DNA from: a virus | IMG/VR virus record: IMGVR_UViG_3300012012_002156 | Coordinates: 1-27,136 of that record | Direction: 5' to 3' (one strand) | DNA: 27,136 bases | Shown here: one piece after another, positions 5,924-14,288 of the stretch | Position numbering within the stretch: the first letter of the stretch is position 1 | How the letters are laid out: every line of letters begins with the position of its first letter | Translations under genes and position numbers: made by a program | Notes under the pieces: generated by a model | What the model was told of the DNA's origin: nothing | Database searches by the model: none | Seen by the model: the letters and a program-made list of their open reading frames with translations, nothing else

Positions 5924-8900
5924 TTGTCGGATATGGCTGCTCCTGAGTTAAGACTTAATGTAACGCTGGACCTAGCCTTTTTTAGGACTCAGCTTCAAAA
6001 GCTTACGGCTATAGCTCAAGGCGAATTTCGTCCTAAGCTTTTTGTTAGATTAGAAGTTGATAAAAAAGATTTTGAACAACAACTAAAAGCATTAGAAAGA
6101 ATTAAACCTGTTATAACAATTCAAGATAGTCAGGTAGAAGCGGCAAGAACACGAATAGGCACGTTAAATAAAAGCTTGGCAACATTAAGGAGGGCTACTG
6201 CTACTCCCATTGAAATTAAAGTTAAATATGTAGAACAAGGAAAGCCTTCGACTGGAGCAATTTCAAAGAGTGGTACTTTTCGCCAACGGCTAACTGGTTT
6301 AGATACCGAGCCGATAAAGCAATTGTATGCAGCAGCAGGAAAAGCTGGAATTGTTCAATTTGACGCGGAGATTGCTAAAAATAAAGGCAAAATAATTACA
6401 GCCTTAAATCAAGCAGGCGAATCATCTGTTACTGGACTGCTAAATGGTTTAAAAAGTAAAGATTCTGCGGTTAAAACTGCAGCAAAATCTTTAGGAGATA
6501 TATTAATTGCAGCTTTAAAGTTATCTCTGCAAATTCAATCTCCATCCAAGAGAATGGAAGCGATTGGAGAAGATGCAGGAGAAGGTTTTAATAAAGGATT
6601 AAAAGAAAGCTTGAGTGAAGCTAAAGATTCCGCTGTTAGCAAAATGCGGGAACTTGTTGCGACTTTAAGGATTGAAGCAGCAAAAATTCAAAATATTTCA
6701 CTGGCTCCAGGCTCACTAAGAGGTGCCTCAGCTCCAGCTTCACTGAGAGGCGCACCAAGTGGTGGTCGTGGATATTTTAATTCAATAGGACCATTGCCAG
6801 AAGGAAGTAAAGAACCATATACGATGACTGATCGTGGTTATCAACCTTACCTTGGCGGCCCCGGCGTAGGTTCTTCCGCTGCGCCTCGCGGCTTGCTGCC
6901 GCCTGCAAGTGCTATTGGGCGTGGCTCTCACGGGCAATCATTTGCTGGCGCACCAATAAATTTCAGCATGGGGGCTTTCCCTCAGTTACCACCATCAGGA
7001 ACAGCTAATCAATTAAGACAACAAGCACGAGTGGCGCAAGCTCACCTTCGATCAGCAGAAAGAAGTGTAGCTGTTTTTGGCGAACGGGCTGCAATGCTAG
7101 ATAAAGCCATGAGCGCCTTTCGGACGAGTGGAAGAGCAACTGGTTATACATCTCCCATAGGACCATTACCTCGCGATAGTGCCGAGCCGTATGCTGCTGG
7201 ATCTCGCGGCATGTTTGGCAAAGAAGGATTTGAAGCAAGGCTGGAATCGCGCCCTATTGCTGGACTGTTGCCTCCCGGTTCAACGCCCACTCGTGAGCAA
7301 ATTGTTGCTATGCGGGAGAAAATTGCTCGTCAACGTTCTGATGCTAGAGCTCTTGACGTGCAATTAGAAGATCGACTTCGCCCCACTGTTCCTCCTAGGC
7401 AATATTTCCAACCAAACACACAACCTTTGCTCCCTGGCAGTGGTGGAGCATTAGCGCGTTCTAGCGCAATAGCTCCTTACGGTGCATTAGCGCTTCGAGG
7501 CGGTGGTGGTGGCTTGCCTCCTGGCGGTGGTGGTAACGTCCCTCCCAGACCTCCTTCTGGAGGAGGCGGTAACGTCCCAGGTGGCGGAAAAACTTATACC
7601 ATTAATTTTGCGACTAATGCATCCAAAGCAGCACAAGCAATTCAAAAAGTTCAAGATGAATTAACTAAAGTCATTAAAATTGGTAGCCCCGTCGATCTAA
7701 CTCTTGACACCAGTAATCTTGCTTCAGGAATCAACAAAACGTTTAAAGAATTAGATAAAGAAATTAACAAAGCTCAACGCAAATTAAATAAATTACAAAT
7801 TGGCAGCCCGGCATTCAATCGAAGGGCCGAACAATTAGGTCTTAGCGAAGGACAGAGAGAAAGAGGTCAAAATATTTTAGAAGCTCGTAAAACAAAAGCA
7901 CAGGCGCAAGCTTTTGAAGGTGGATCTGAAATTAGATTACAAAAAACATTACAAGCCCTTCGTCTTGAAGCATCTCAAATCAAGCCTAATACAATTGAAT
8001 GGGTGAAGTTACAGCAGCAAATTGGAGCTATAAATTTTGATTTACAAAAAGCTGATAAACTTGCTGAAAATATTCAACTTAGAGAGCAATTAGGAGCCTT
8101 CAGTCCAGGCAGTCTTGCCTTCTTAGAAACTAAATTAACAATGTTAAGAAATAAAGCAAGAGAAATCAGTCCTGATACAGCAGGATGGAAGCAATTAAAT
8201 AAAGAAATACAGACCATTGAAGGCAGCATTGCTAAAGCAAACAAAAAACCATTGGGAGGTGGGCAGCGCCTAGGAGCTGCTGGTGGTGCATTCTTGTATG
8301 GCGGGGGTCTGGGTGGCGGTGCAGGCAGTGCTATTGGTGGTATTGCTGGTGGATTACTGGGAGGTGTTCCTGGTGCCTTTACTGGTGCTGCTCTTGGTCA
8401 AGCTGCAGACGATTTAGGGAGAATGACTTCCGCGATGGTAGAGCAAGCAACGGTTGTTAAAAAATTACAACTTGGACTTGCTAGTGCATCTAATAGTTTT
8501 GGTGATTTTGCTGCTGCAAACAAAGAGGTAAAAAGAATTTCTGATAGCCTTTTAATTCCACTTGAAGATACTTATCGCAAATTTACCCAATTAAGAGCTA
8601 GCACTGTTGCTCTTGGCATAGACACAAAGACAACAGGAGAGATATTCGAAGGAACAGCAGCGGCTGTGTTAAAAAGTGGCGGCAGCATGGATGATGTTAG
8701 CGGTGCAATGCGAGCAGTTGTGCAAGTATTTAGTAAAGGTAAGCTTACGGCAGAAGAATTAAGAGGTCAACTCGCAGAAAGACTGCCTGGTGCCGTTGTG
8801 GAATTTGCCGAATCGGCTGGTATGTCGGTACAACAACTTGATAAAGAATTTGAAGCTGGAACCACAACTTTAGATGATTTTGTTAAATTTCTTCGGAAAA

Positions 8901-11518
8901 AATCAAAAGAATCTGCTGATTTCACTAAAGAAATGGCAGTGGGCTCTGAATATGCTGGCCGAAGGATGGAGAAGGCGTTTGAAAAAGTTCAAATCAGTAT
9001 AGGACAAGCATTTCAACCAACAGGAGCTGCTTTCCAAGATTTTTCAACCGGGGTACTTCGTTTTCTTGATAGTGCAATTGCAAAAGCAATAGAGCTTAAA
9101 CTTCTCCAACCCGGTAAAGATTTCTACATAGCAGAAGCCATGGCTTCTGGAGAGGCTGGCATAGCAAAATTAGAGAATAAATTATTAGATGCTATGCAAA
9201 ATCAAAAACAACTAGGAAAGAGTCTTGAGGATGCAGGAATAGGTTTCATGAAAAATATAGATATGGAGTATACGAAAGCCACCAAGCAATTAAATGTATA
9301 CCAAGAGGCATTGAAGGATGTTCGCAAACTAGAAAAATTAACAAAACAACGGGAAAAACAAGAGCAACAGCAACTTCTTGATGAAAAATTAGCTTCTGGA
9401 ATGCTTAATGCTATAGAGCAACGTGAAGAATCTCTTGGTAAAGCTCGTGAAAATTATGAAGAAAATATTGCTAATATCAGAGAAAATGCAGTTAAACAAG
9501 CTCAAGATTTAGAAAAAAAATATCAAGATCAACGATTACAAGCAGAGCGCACTTTGGCTAAAATTCGCAGAGACCTAGCAACATCCGAGGAGAGTTTTGG
9601 TTTTATAAGAAGACAACAAGAAGCAGGTCTCACGGGGGAAGATCCTGAAGTAATTAATGCAGCAAAACGAGGCGCTGAAATAATACGAACATATACGGAA
9701 GAAAAAATAAGAATAGAAGAAGAATCTCAAGATCGTCAAATTGCTTTATCAAAAGAATTAGAAAATTTCAAACGTACCAATGCTGATGCTATAAATCAAG
9801 CGAATGAACGTTACGCTAAAAGCATCGGAGAAATTCAACGAGCTTACGCAAAAAATGTTGCTAAATTAATTGAAGAAGGCAGCAATAATGGAGCTAAGCG
9901 ATTAGTTGCGGCTGGCAAATTAATAAATGAATTAACAAAACAATCTATTGCCCAAAAAGCCATTTCTTCTAAAGTTCGGGGTGGCGTGGAACCTTTAGGT
10001 GCTGATCAATACAAAGTGGGCGAGATAATTTACAGCGCAAAAGAAATACTTAATGAAGCAAAAATAGCGGAACAAACAAACAATCCAACACTCAAAGGCT
10101 TGTATCAACTTGTTTTGCGATTAGTACAAGCAACAAATAATATAGCGCAAGCGGAAAAGGTACTGGCAAGTAGTTTATCTGCAGCTACAAGCGCTTCGCC
10201 AGTAATTACATCCACAGTAAACACACGCGATTTGGATCAAAAGGTTGAAAGCAGCCAAAATAAACTTAAACAAATAGGTAAGCAAGCTGACTCTTCCTTG
10301 AATGCTTTAAACAAACAAGAAAATGTACGAAATCAACTTGTCAACGAGTTTGCGGCAGAGTCAAAAAATAGTACGGATGCGCTCAACGCAAGCAGAAAGC
10401 AAAACAACTTGCTTGTAGAGCGATTGAAGCTTATTCGCAATGGCGTGTTACCAGCTTTAGCTGAAGAAAAAGCAGAAAGAGATGCAATGGATATTCTTGA
10501 AATTGACAAAATAACTGGACTCAAGAGAAGTGCGATGGCCTCAAGTAAAGAACCAGAAATTCAACAACTAATTACCAAAGAATTTGAAACACAAGTAAGA
10601 ATTTTGCGAAACCAAAGAGTTGAGCGCGATAAATTATTGCAGCAATCTAAAGATAACCTTGCACTGGTTGAAGCGGCAACAATTAAAAGCGAAGCTTCTT
10701 TCGCCGGAGCTGGATTAAAAGCTGGTTACACAGGAGAAGCTGGTGCTGCTTACCGCCAAAAATTAATGGAAGGAGTGAGTCCTGACGTAGCAGCAGGGGT
10801 GGCAAATGCAACTAATCAATTAAAAATAAACCGCGAAACAGTTGAAGCATTAGAAGCTTCTATATCATCTCTTGGTGATTCATTCTCAGAGGTATTCAAA
10901 GGAATTGTTAATCAAACATTAACAGGTCAGCAAGCTCTTTCTTCATTGCAGCAAGGTTTTCAAACATTCTTTCAAAGCATTGGTGATTATTTCATGCAAA
11001 TGGTTGCCAAAATGATTTTTGAATGGGGCAAGACATTGGTGATTAAAGGGTTGAGCAGTATATTAAGCATGTTTAACCCTGCAGCAGCAGCCGGGGCTGC
11101 CGTCACTGGAGTCGTGCCTGGATTGTCAGATCTTAATGCACCAGCAAATATTAATAATCCATTGGGAGTGATGGGCGCAGCTAATGGCGCTGTATGGAAA
11201 GGTGGTTTCACTGCATTTGCCGCTGGTGGCATCGTGCAAGGGCCAACGTTGGGGCTCGTAGGAGAGGGCAAATACAACGAAGCTATCATTCCACTGCCTG
11301 ACGGCAAAAGCGTTCCTGTTGACCTCGGAGGCGTGTCTGACGGCTTAGCTAGCAATATCACTAGCAATATTGTTGTCAATGTAAATTCCGATGGTCAAAG
11401 CACAAGCAATGCAAACGGTTCTAATTCTGTAGACTTAGGACGTAAAATTGAAGGAGCTGTAAAACAAGTGATTGTGGCTGAATTAAGACCAGGCGGTGTT
11501 CTAGCGGGGAGGCGTTAA
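5924..11518 (+). CDS. Tail tape measure protein (very long)
   Basis: At 1864 residues this is the largest gene, right after the chaperones, as expected. Visible parts in order: a basic helical N-terminus; QSPSKRMEAIGEDAGEGFNK at about 204-223; a Gly/Pro/Arg-rich, low-complexity region at about 240-560 with two GPLP..S.EPY motifs; helices; a Gly/Ala-rich hydrophobic segment at about 777-832; the tape-measure N-domain of the TIGR02675 type at about 845-1030 (AVVQVFSKGKLTAEELRGQL, ERLPGAVVEFAESAGMS); long coiled coils at about 1060-1330 and 1400-1500; a hydrophobic stretch at about 1690-1735; and the C-terminal GGIVQGPTLGLVGEGKYNEA followed by IIPLPDG. It sets tail length and probably travels into the host with DNA. 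No lytic domain is visible. The start may be TTG 5924 or ATG 5933. Confidence 0.95.
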   Translation: MSDMAAPELRLNVTLDLAFFRTQLQKLTAIAQGEFRPKLFVRLEVDKKDFEQQLKALERIKPVITIQDSQVEAARTRIGTLNKSLATLRRATATPIEIKVKYVEQGKPSTGAISKSGTFRQRLTGLDTEPIKQLYAAAGKAGIVQFDAEIAKNKGKIITALNQAGESSVTGLLNGLKSKDSAVKTAAKSLGDILIAALKLSLQIQSPSKRMEAIGEDAGEGFNKGLKESLSEAKDSAVSKMRELVATLRIEAAKIQNISLAPGSLRGASAPASLRGAPSGGRGYFNSIGPLPEGSKEPYTMTDRGYQPYLGGPGVGSSAAPRGLLPPASAIGRGSHGQSFAGAPINFSMGAFPQLPPSGTANQLRQQARVAQAHLRSAERSVAVFGERAAMLDKAMSAFRTSGRATGYTSPIGPLPRDSAEPYAAGSRGMFGKEGFEARLESRPIAGLLPPGSTPTREQIVAMREKIARQRSDARALDVQLEDRLRPTVPPRQYFQPNTQPLLPGSGGALARSSAIAPYGALALRGGGGGLPPGGGGNVPPRPPSGGGGNVPGGGKTYTINFATNASKAAQAIQKVQDELTKVIKIGSPVDLTLDTSNLASGINKTFKELDKEINKAQRKLNKLQIGSPAFNRRAEQLGLSEGQRERGQNILEARKTKAQAQAFEGGSEIRLQKTLQALRLEASQIKPNTIEWVKLQQQIGAINFDLQKADKLAENIQLREQLGAFSPGSLAFLETKLTMLRNKAREISPDTAGWKQLNKEIQTIEGSIAKANKKPLGGGQRLGAAGGAFLYGGGLGGGAGSAIGGIAGGLLGGVPGAFTGAALGQAADDLGRMTSAMVEQATVVKKLQLGLASASNSFGDFAAANKEVKRISDSLLIPLEDTYRKFTQLRASTVALGIDTKTTGEIFEGTAAAVLKSGGSMDDVSGAMRAVVQVFSKGKLTAEELRGQLAERLPGAVVEFAESAGMSVQQLDKEFEAGTTTLDDFVKFLRKKSKESADFTKEMAVGSEYAGRRMEKAFEKVQISIGQAFQPTGAAFQDFSTGVLRFLDSAIAKAIELKLLQPGKDFYIAEAMASGEAGIAKLENKLLDAMQNQKQLGKSLEDAGIGFMKNIDMEYTKATKQLNVYQEALKDVRKLEKLTKQREKQEQQQLLDEKLASGMLNAIEQREESLGKARENYEENIANIRENAVKQAQDLEKKYQDQRLQAERTLAKIRRDLATSEESFGFIRRQQEAGLTGEDPEVINAAKRGAEIIRTYTEEKIRIEEESQDRQIALSKELENFKRTNADAINQANERYAKSIGEIQRAYAKNVAKLIEEGSNNGAKRLVAAGKLINELTKQSIAQKAISSKVRGGVEPLGADQYKVGEIIYSAKEILNEAKIAEQTNNPTLKGLYQLVLRLVQATNNIAQAEKVLASSLSAATSASPVITSTVNTRDLDQKVESSQNKLKQIGKQADSSLNALNKQENVRNQLVNEFAAESKNSTDALNASRKQNNLLVERLKLIRNGVLPALAEEKAERDAMDILEIDKITGLKRSAMASSKEPEIQQLITKEFETQVRILRNQRVERDKLLQQSKDNLALVEAATIKSEASFAGAGLKAGYTGEAGAAYRQKLMEGVSPDVAAGVANATNQLKINRETVEALEASISSLGDSFSEVFKGIVNQTLTGQQALSSLQQGFQTFFQSIGDYFMQMVAKMIFEWGKTLVIKGLSSILSMFNPAAAAGAAVTGVVPGLSDLNAPANINNPLGVMGAANGAVWKGGFTAFAAGGIVQGPTLGLVGEGKYNEAIIPLPDGKSVPVDLGGVSDGLASNITSNIVVNVNSDGQSTSNANGSNSVDLGRKIEGAVKQVIVAELRPGGVLAGRR

Positions 11519-11520
11519 TC

Positions 11521-11874
11521 ATGACTCAACCAACATTAGCTTTACCTTGCGAATATGGTCTTACAGTCGTAAGAGGCACTCGCACTAAAGAAACAAAATT
11601 TGGCGATGGTTATGCGCAAATAGCTCCTGATGGTGTCAACAATGAAATCAGAAAGTATCAAATTGATACAGTGCCCATTGCTGATTCAATTGCCATGGCA
11701 TTAGATGCGCAGCTAGCAGCACTACAAGGTGATTTCTTTTATTCGCAATTTTTCATGGATGATCGCTTATATAAATATAGACTTATACCAAACCAATGGC
11801 AATGGGTTAGTATGGGGCCAAATAGCAACAAATTTTCTTTTTCTGTAGAAAGGATTTACGATGCTAGAAGCTGA
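11521..11874 (+). CDS. Minor tail protein, lambda gpM-like
   Basis: The 117-residue protein matches the phage minor tail protein M family: an N-terminal strand, then TKETKFGDGYAQIAPDGVNN, the usual 'fGDGY.q...dGin' motif at about residues 23-42, followed by a strand with IRKYQIDTVPI, a helix ALDAQLAALQGDFFYSQFFM and a closing strand FSFSVERIYDAR. gpM forms a ring linking the tail tube to the tip in lambda-like siphophages. GGGGAGG upstream gives a strong ribosome-binding site, and the end overlaps the next gene by 14 bases. Length equals the usual 110-120 residues. Confidence 0.85.
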   Translation: MTQPTLALPCEYGLTVVRGTRTKETKFGDGYAQIAPDGVNNEIRKYQIDTVPIADSIAMALDAQLAALQGDFFYSQFFMDDRLYKYRLIPNQWQWVSMGPNSNKFSFSVERIYDARS

Positions 11875-12979
11875 TATTCAAAAAGGATGGCATGATGCCA
11901 TTGTTGAAATGTATGATATTGACTTGTCTCCCATTACGGGAGATGCCAATGATATTTATTATTTCACTAATCAATTAAAGCCTGATTCTTCTGCTATTGA
12001 ATGGAAAGGCAACACTTATGATGCATTGCCAATTATATCAACGGGATACGAACGTAACACCACTGGGCAAATTGCACAACCATCTTTAACTGTTGCTAAT
12101 ATCTTAGGAACATTTAGCACGGCAATTGCTGATTATGATGATTTAGTAGGGGCTAAAATTACAAGGCGACGAACATTTGCTAAATATTTAGATGGTGAAC
12201 TTTTAGCTGATACAACACAAGAATTCCCCGTTGATATTTTTTACATTGAACGTAAAGTTGAAGAATCTGCATTAGTAATTTCTTGGCAATTAAATAGTGT
12301 GATGGATTTGGAGGGGCTGCAATTACCCCGTCGTGTTATTACGCAGAATCATTGCTTATGGAAATATCGCAGTAGCGAATGTAGCTACACTGGTCCACCA
12401 TTATTTACAAAAGACGATGAACCTATAAATTTAGTGGGGATCAGCGCTGAAGCCGTGGCTGTAATTAACGCTTTTACATTAAAAGAACAACGAGAAAGAG
12501 AATATAAAACTGCAATTGCTGTTAAGAATAGTGCCAAACAAACTCAGCTTAATGTTTGTGCGCCCTATTCATTACTGGAAAGCAGGTATGAACCTGGTAC
12601 TTATCTTGTTGATCCAGCTCAAGCATTATGGGCGGGCGTTCCTGTCGAGCTAGGCATTCGATACAGGCAGGGGCCGCAAGCTTATTACGAAGATAGTAGT
12701 AATCGTTATGAATATTTTATTGAAGAATGGGGATACAACGAGGCGGGTTGCACTGCTGCCACTACGGACTTGGCTACAGCAGAAGCTAATGTTACAACAG
12801 CCCTTAATGCTTTAAATAATTCTATTACTGCATTAAACAATGCTATTATTGCACTGCCAGCAGATGATCCCGTATTTAGTCTTGATGTGTGCGGTAAACG
12901 TGTAAGAAGTTGTCAGCTAAGATTTCCAAATCAATCATTACCATTTGGCGCATTTCCTGGTGCCAACCTCGTCCGATGA
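11861..12979 (+). CDS. Tail tip protein, lambda gpL-like, with large insertion
   Basis: Residues 1-175 resemble lambda gpL: IIYYFT-type strands near 32, TGYERNTTGQIAQPSLTVAN at 61-80, ITRRRTFAKYLDG, EFPVDIFYIERK, and LQLPRRVITQNHC. Cys165 and Cys174 are nine residues apart and Cys344 and Cys351 are seven apart, the same spacing within pairs as the four cysteines recalled to bind an iron-sulphur cluster in lambda gpL (173, 182, 205, 212). Here the two pairs are 170 residues apart rather than 23. The 372-residue length, against 232 in lambda, reflects this insertion (about 175-340), which carries Cys233, Cys297 and an Ala/Asn/Thr helix near 301-330. AAAGGA precedes the start; the end overlaps the next gene as ATGA. 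Confidence 0.85.
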   Translation: MLEADIQKGWHDAIVEMYDIDLSPITGDANDIYYFTNQLKPDSSAIEWKGNTYDALPIISTGYERNTTGQIAQPSLTVANILGTFSTAIADYDDLVGAKITRRRTFAKYLDGELLADTTQEFPVDIFYIERKVEESALVISWQLNSVMDLEGLQLPRRVITQNHCLWKYRSSECSYTGPPLFTKDDEPINLVGISAEAVAVINAFTLKEQREREYKTAIAVKNSAKQTQLNVCAPYSLLESRYEPGTYLVDPAQALWAGVPVELGIRYRQGPQAYYEDSSNRYEYFIEEWGYNEAGCTAATTDLATAEANVTTALNALNNSITALNNAIIALPADDPVFSLDVCGKRVRSCQLRFPNQSLPFGAFPGANLVR

Positions 12980-13695
12980 TCCAACAATTCTCAGCATTGT
13001 ATACCACTATGAAAATTCATGCTATGCAGTGTTTTCCTCAAGAGGCATGTGGTTTAATCGTGAATAATGAATACTTGCCTTGTAATAATATACATTCTTT
13101 ACCATTGGAGTATTTTGCCATTGACGCAAAAGATTATGCAAAAGCATCAACCAAAGGAGATATTCAAGCAGTATTTCATTCTCATCCAAATCAATTAAAT
13201 AATTTTAGTGCTCATGATATTGAAGCATGTAAACATAGTAAATTGCCATGGGTTTTATATTGCACAGGCACTAATGAATGGGTAGAAATTGATCCATCAG
13301 GAAATGCTCCTTACCTAGGAAGACCATGGCAATATGGCATTTATGATTGCTATGCGTTGATGAAGGATTTTTACAATAGGGAATTTGGTATTGTGTTGGA
13401 TGATTTTGATCGTGGAGAAGAAGGCGAATGGGAAAATCCTGAATGGCGTATGTTTGAAAAGAATGTAGAGCAGCAAGGCTTTATTGATTGCAGTGGCCCA
13501 CTGAAAAAAGGAGATATGTTATTAATGCAATTACAATCTCGTTTCCCTAATCATGCTGGTTTTATAGTTGCACCTTCGTCTAATATTTTTTATCATCATT
13601 TGATGGGGCGCATTTCAGAACAAAATGTTTATGGCGGCTATTGGGCTAAGGTAACAAATAGAATATTGAGGCATCAGCAATTATTATGCAATTAA
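12976..13695 (+). CDS. Tail tip JAMM + NlpC/P60 protein, lambda gpK-like
   Basis: I choose ATG 12976, which overlaps the L stop as ATGA, over an in-frame ATG at 12910 that would overlap L by 70 bases. The 239-residue product has two domains. Residues 10-105 are a JAB/MPN metalloprotease-like domain with Glu23 in QEACGLIV and the full HxHx7SxxD motif (His68, His70, Ser78, Asp81). Residues 115-235 are an NlpC/P60 cysteine peptidase domain with Cys125 in YDCYALM and His193 in PNHAGFIV; His207 or His208 may complete the site. In lambda, gpK is needed for tip assembly and is thought to act on proteins or peptidoglycan. All key residues are present, so both activities may be retained. Confidence 0.9.
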   Translation: MIQQFSALYTTMKIHAMQCFPQEACGLIVNNEYLPCNNIHSLPLEYFAIDAKDYAKASTKGDIQAVFHSHPNQLNNFSAHDIEACKHSKLPWVLYCTGTNEWVEIDPSGNAPYLGRPWQYGIYDCYALMKDFYNREFGIVLDDFDRGEEGEWENPEWRMFEKNVEQQGFIDCSGPLKKGDMLLMQLQSRFPNHAGFIVAPSSNIFYHHLMGRISEQNVYGGYWAKVTNRILRHQQLLCN

Positions 13696-14288
13696 TTAAA
13701 GTGAAGCTGCTAGGGGAGTTAGGGCGGAAATTTGGTCGCAGCTATGAATTCATGGCAAATTCCCCTAAAGATGTGATGTCGGCGCTGTGCAATCAACTGG
13801 ATGGATTTAGGCAATACATGGCGGATGCTCATGAACATGGCATTGGTTTCAGGCTTGTAGATGAAGATCCAGATGGTATGGATTATGCCAATGTGCTGAT
13901 GGGCTGCAGGCGCCTTGTAATTGCACCAATCATTAGTGGTGGTGGTACTGTAGGACGAATTTTGGTTGGCGTGGCATTAATTGCATTAGCTTTTGTTCCT
14001 GTTATAGGTGCTGCTGCAATTGGCACTTTTGGTGCGACACCAATTGGTGTTGGAAGTTTATTGTTTAGCTTTGGTGTGGGCATGGTTTTAACTGGTATTG
14101 CATCATTACTTACGCCACCAGTGGAAACACCAAAAGGCGACGCAGAACGTAAAGATAGTTTTTTGTTTGATCGCGCTGCAGAATTAACCTCACAAGGGGC
14201 ACCAATACCTTTACTTTATGGTAGATTTCTTGCTCAAAGTCCTTTAATTATTAGTTCATCACTTTCCACTCAACAAGTGGCGGCGTAA
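13686..14288 (+). CDS. Tail tip assembly protein, lambda gpI-like
   Basis: The 200-residue protein starts in the last bases of the K-like gene (ten-base overlap). Residues 1-80 look like the ubiquitin-like beta-grasp domain of gpI (MQLIKVKLLGELGRKFGR, then DVMSALCNQLDGFRQYM, and GCRRLVIAPIISGGG). Residues 90-150 are strongly hydrophobic and Gly/Ala-rich (GRILVGVALIALAFVPVIGA, LLFSFGVGMVLTGIASLLTP), as in gpI, and the end has GAPIPLLYGRF, the usual 'g.piPivYGr.' signature close to the gpI C-terminus. gpI helps to build the J hub in lambda. The hydrophobic stretch could cross a membrane or pack inside the tip. Confidence 0.88.
   Translation: MQLIKVKLLGELGRKFGRSYEFMANSPKDVMSALCNQLDGFRQYMADAHEHGIGFRLVDEDPDGMDYANVLMGCRRLVIAPIISGGGTVGRILVGVALIALAFVPVIGAAAIGTFGATPIGVGSLLFSFGVGMVLTGIASLLTPPVETPKGDAERKDSFLFDRAAELTSQGAPIPLLYGRFLAQSPLIISSSLSTQQVAA

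Noticed and set aside
10987-11379. Reverse-strand frame of 130 residues opposite the tape measure C-terminus
   Set aside because: It lies fully within the well-supported tape measure protein and has no ribosome-binding site or family features.
5924-11518. Peptidoglycan hydrolase domain within the tape measure protein
   Set aside because: I looked for lysozyme-, transglycosylase- and peptidase-like motifs and saw none; the K-like protein carries the only recognisable peptidase motifs of the tail besides S74.
12910-12975. Earlier in-frame ATG for the K-like protein
   Set aside because: It would overlap the L-like gene by 70 bases and add residues that are only the shadow of L's C-terminal end; ATG 12976 makes a clean ATGA overlap.
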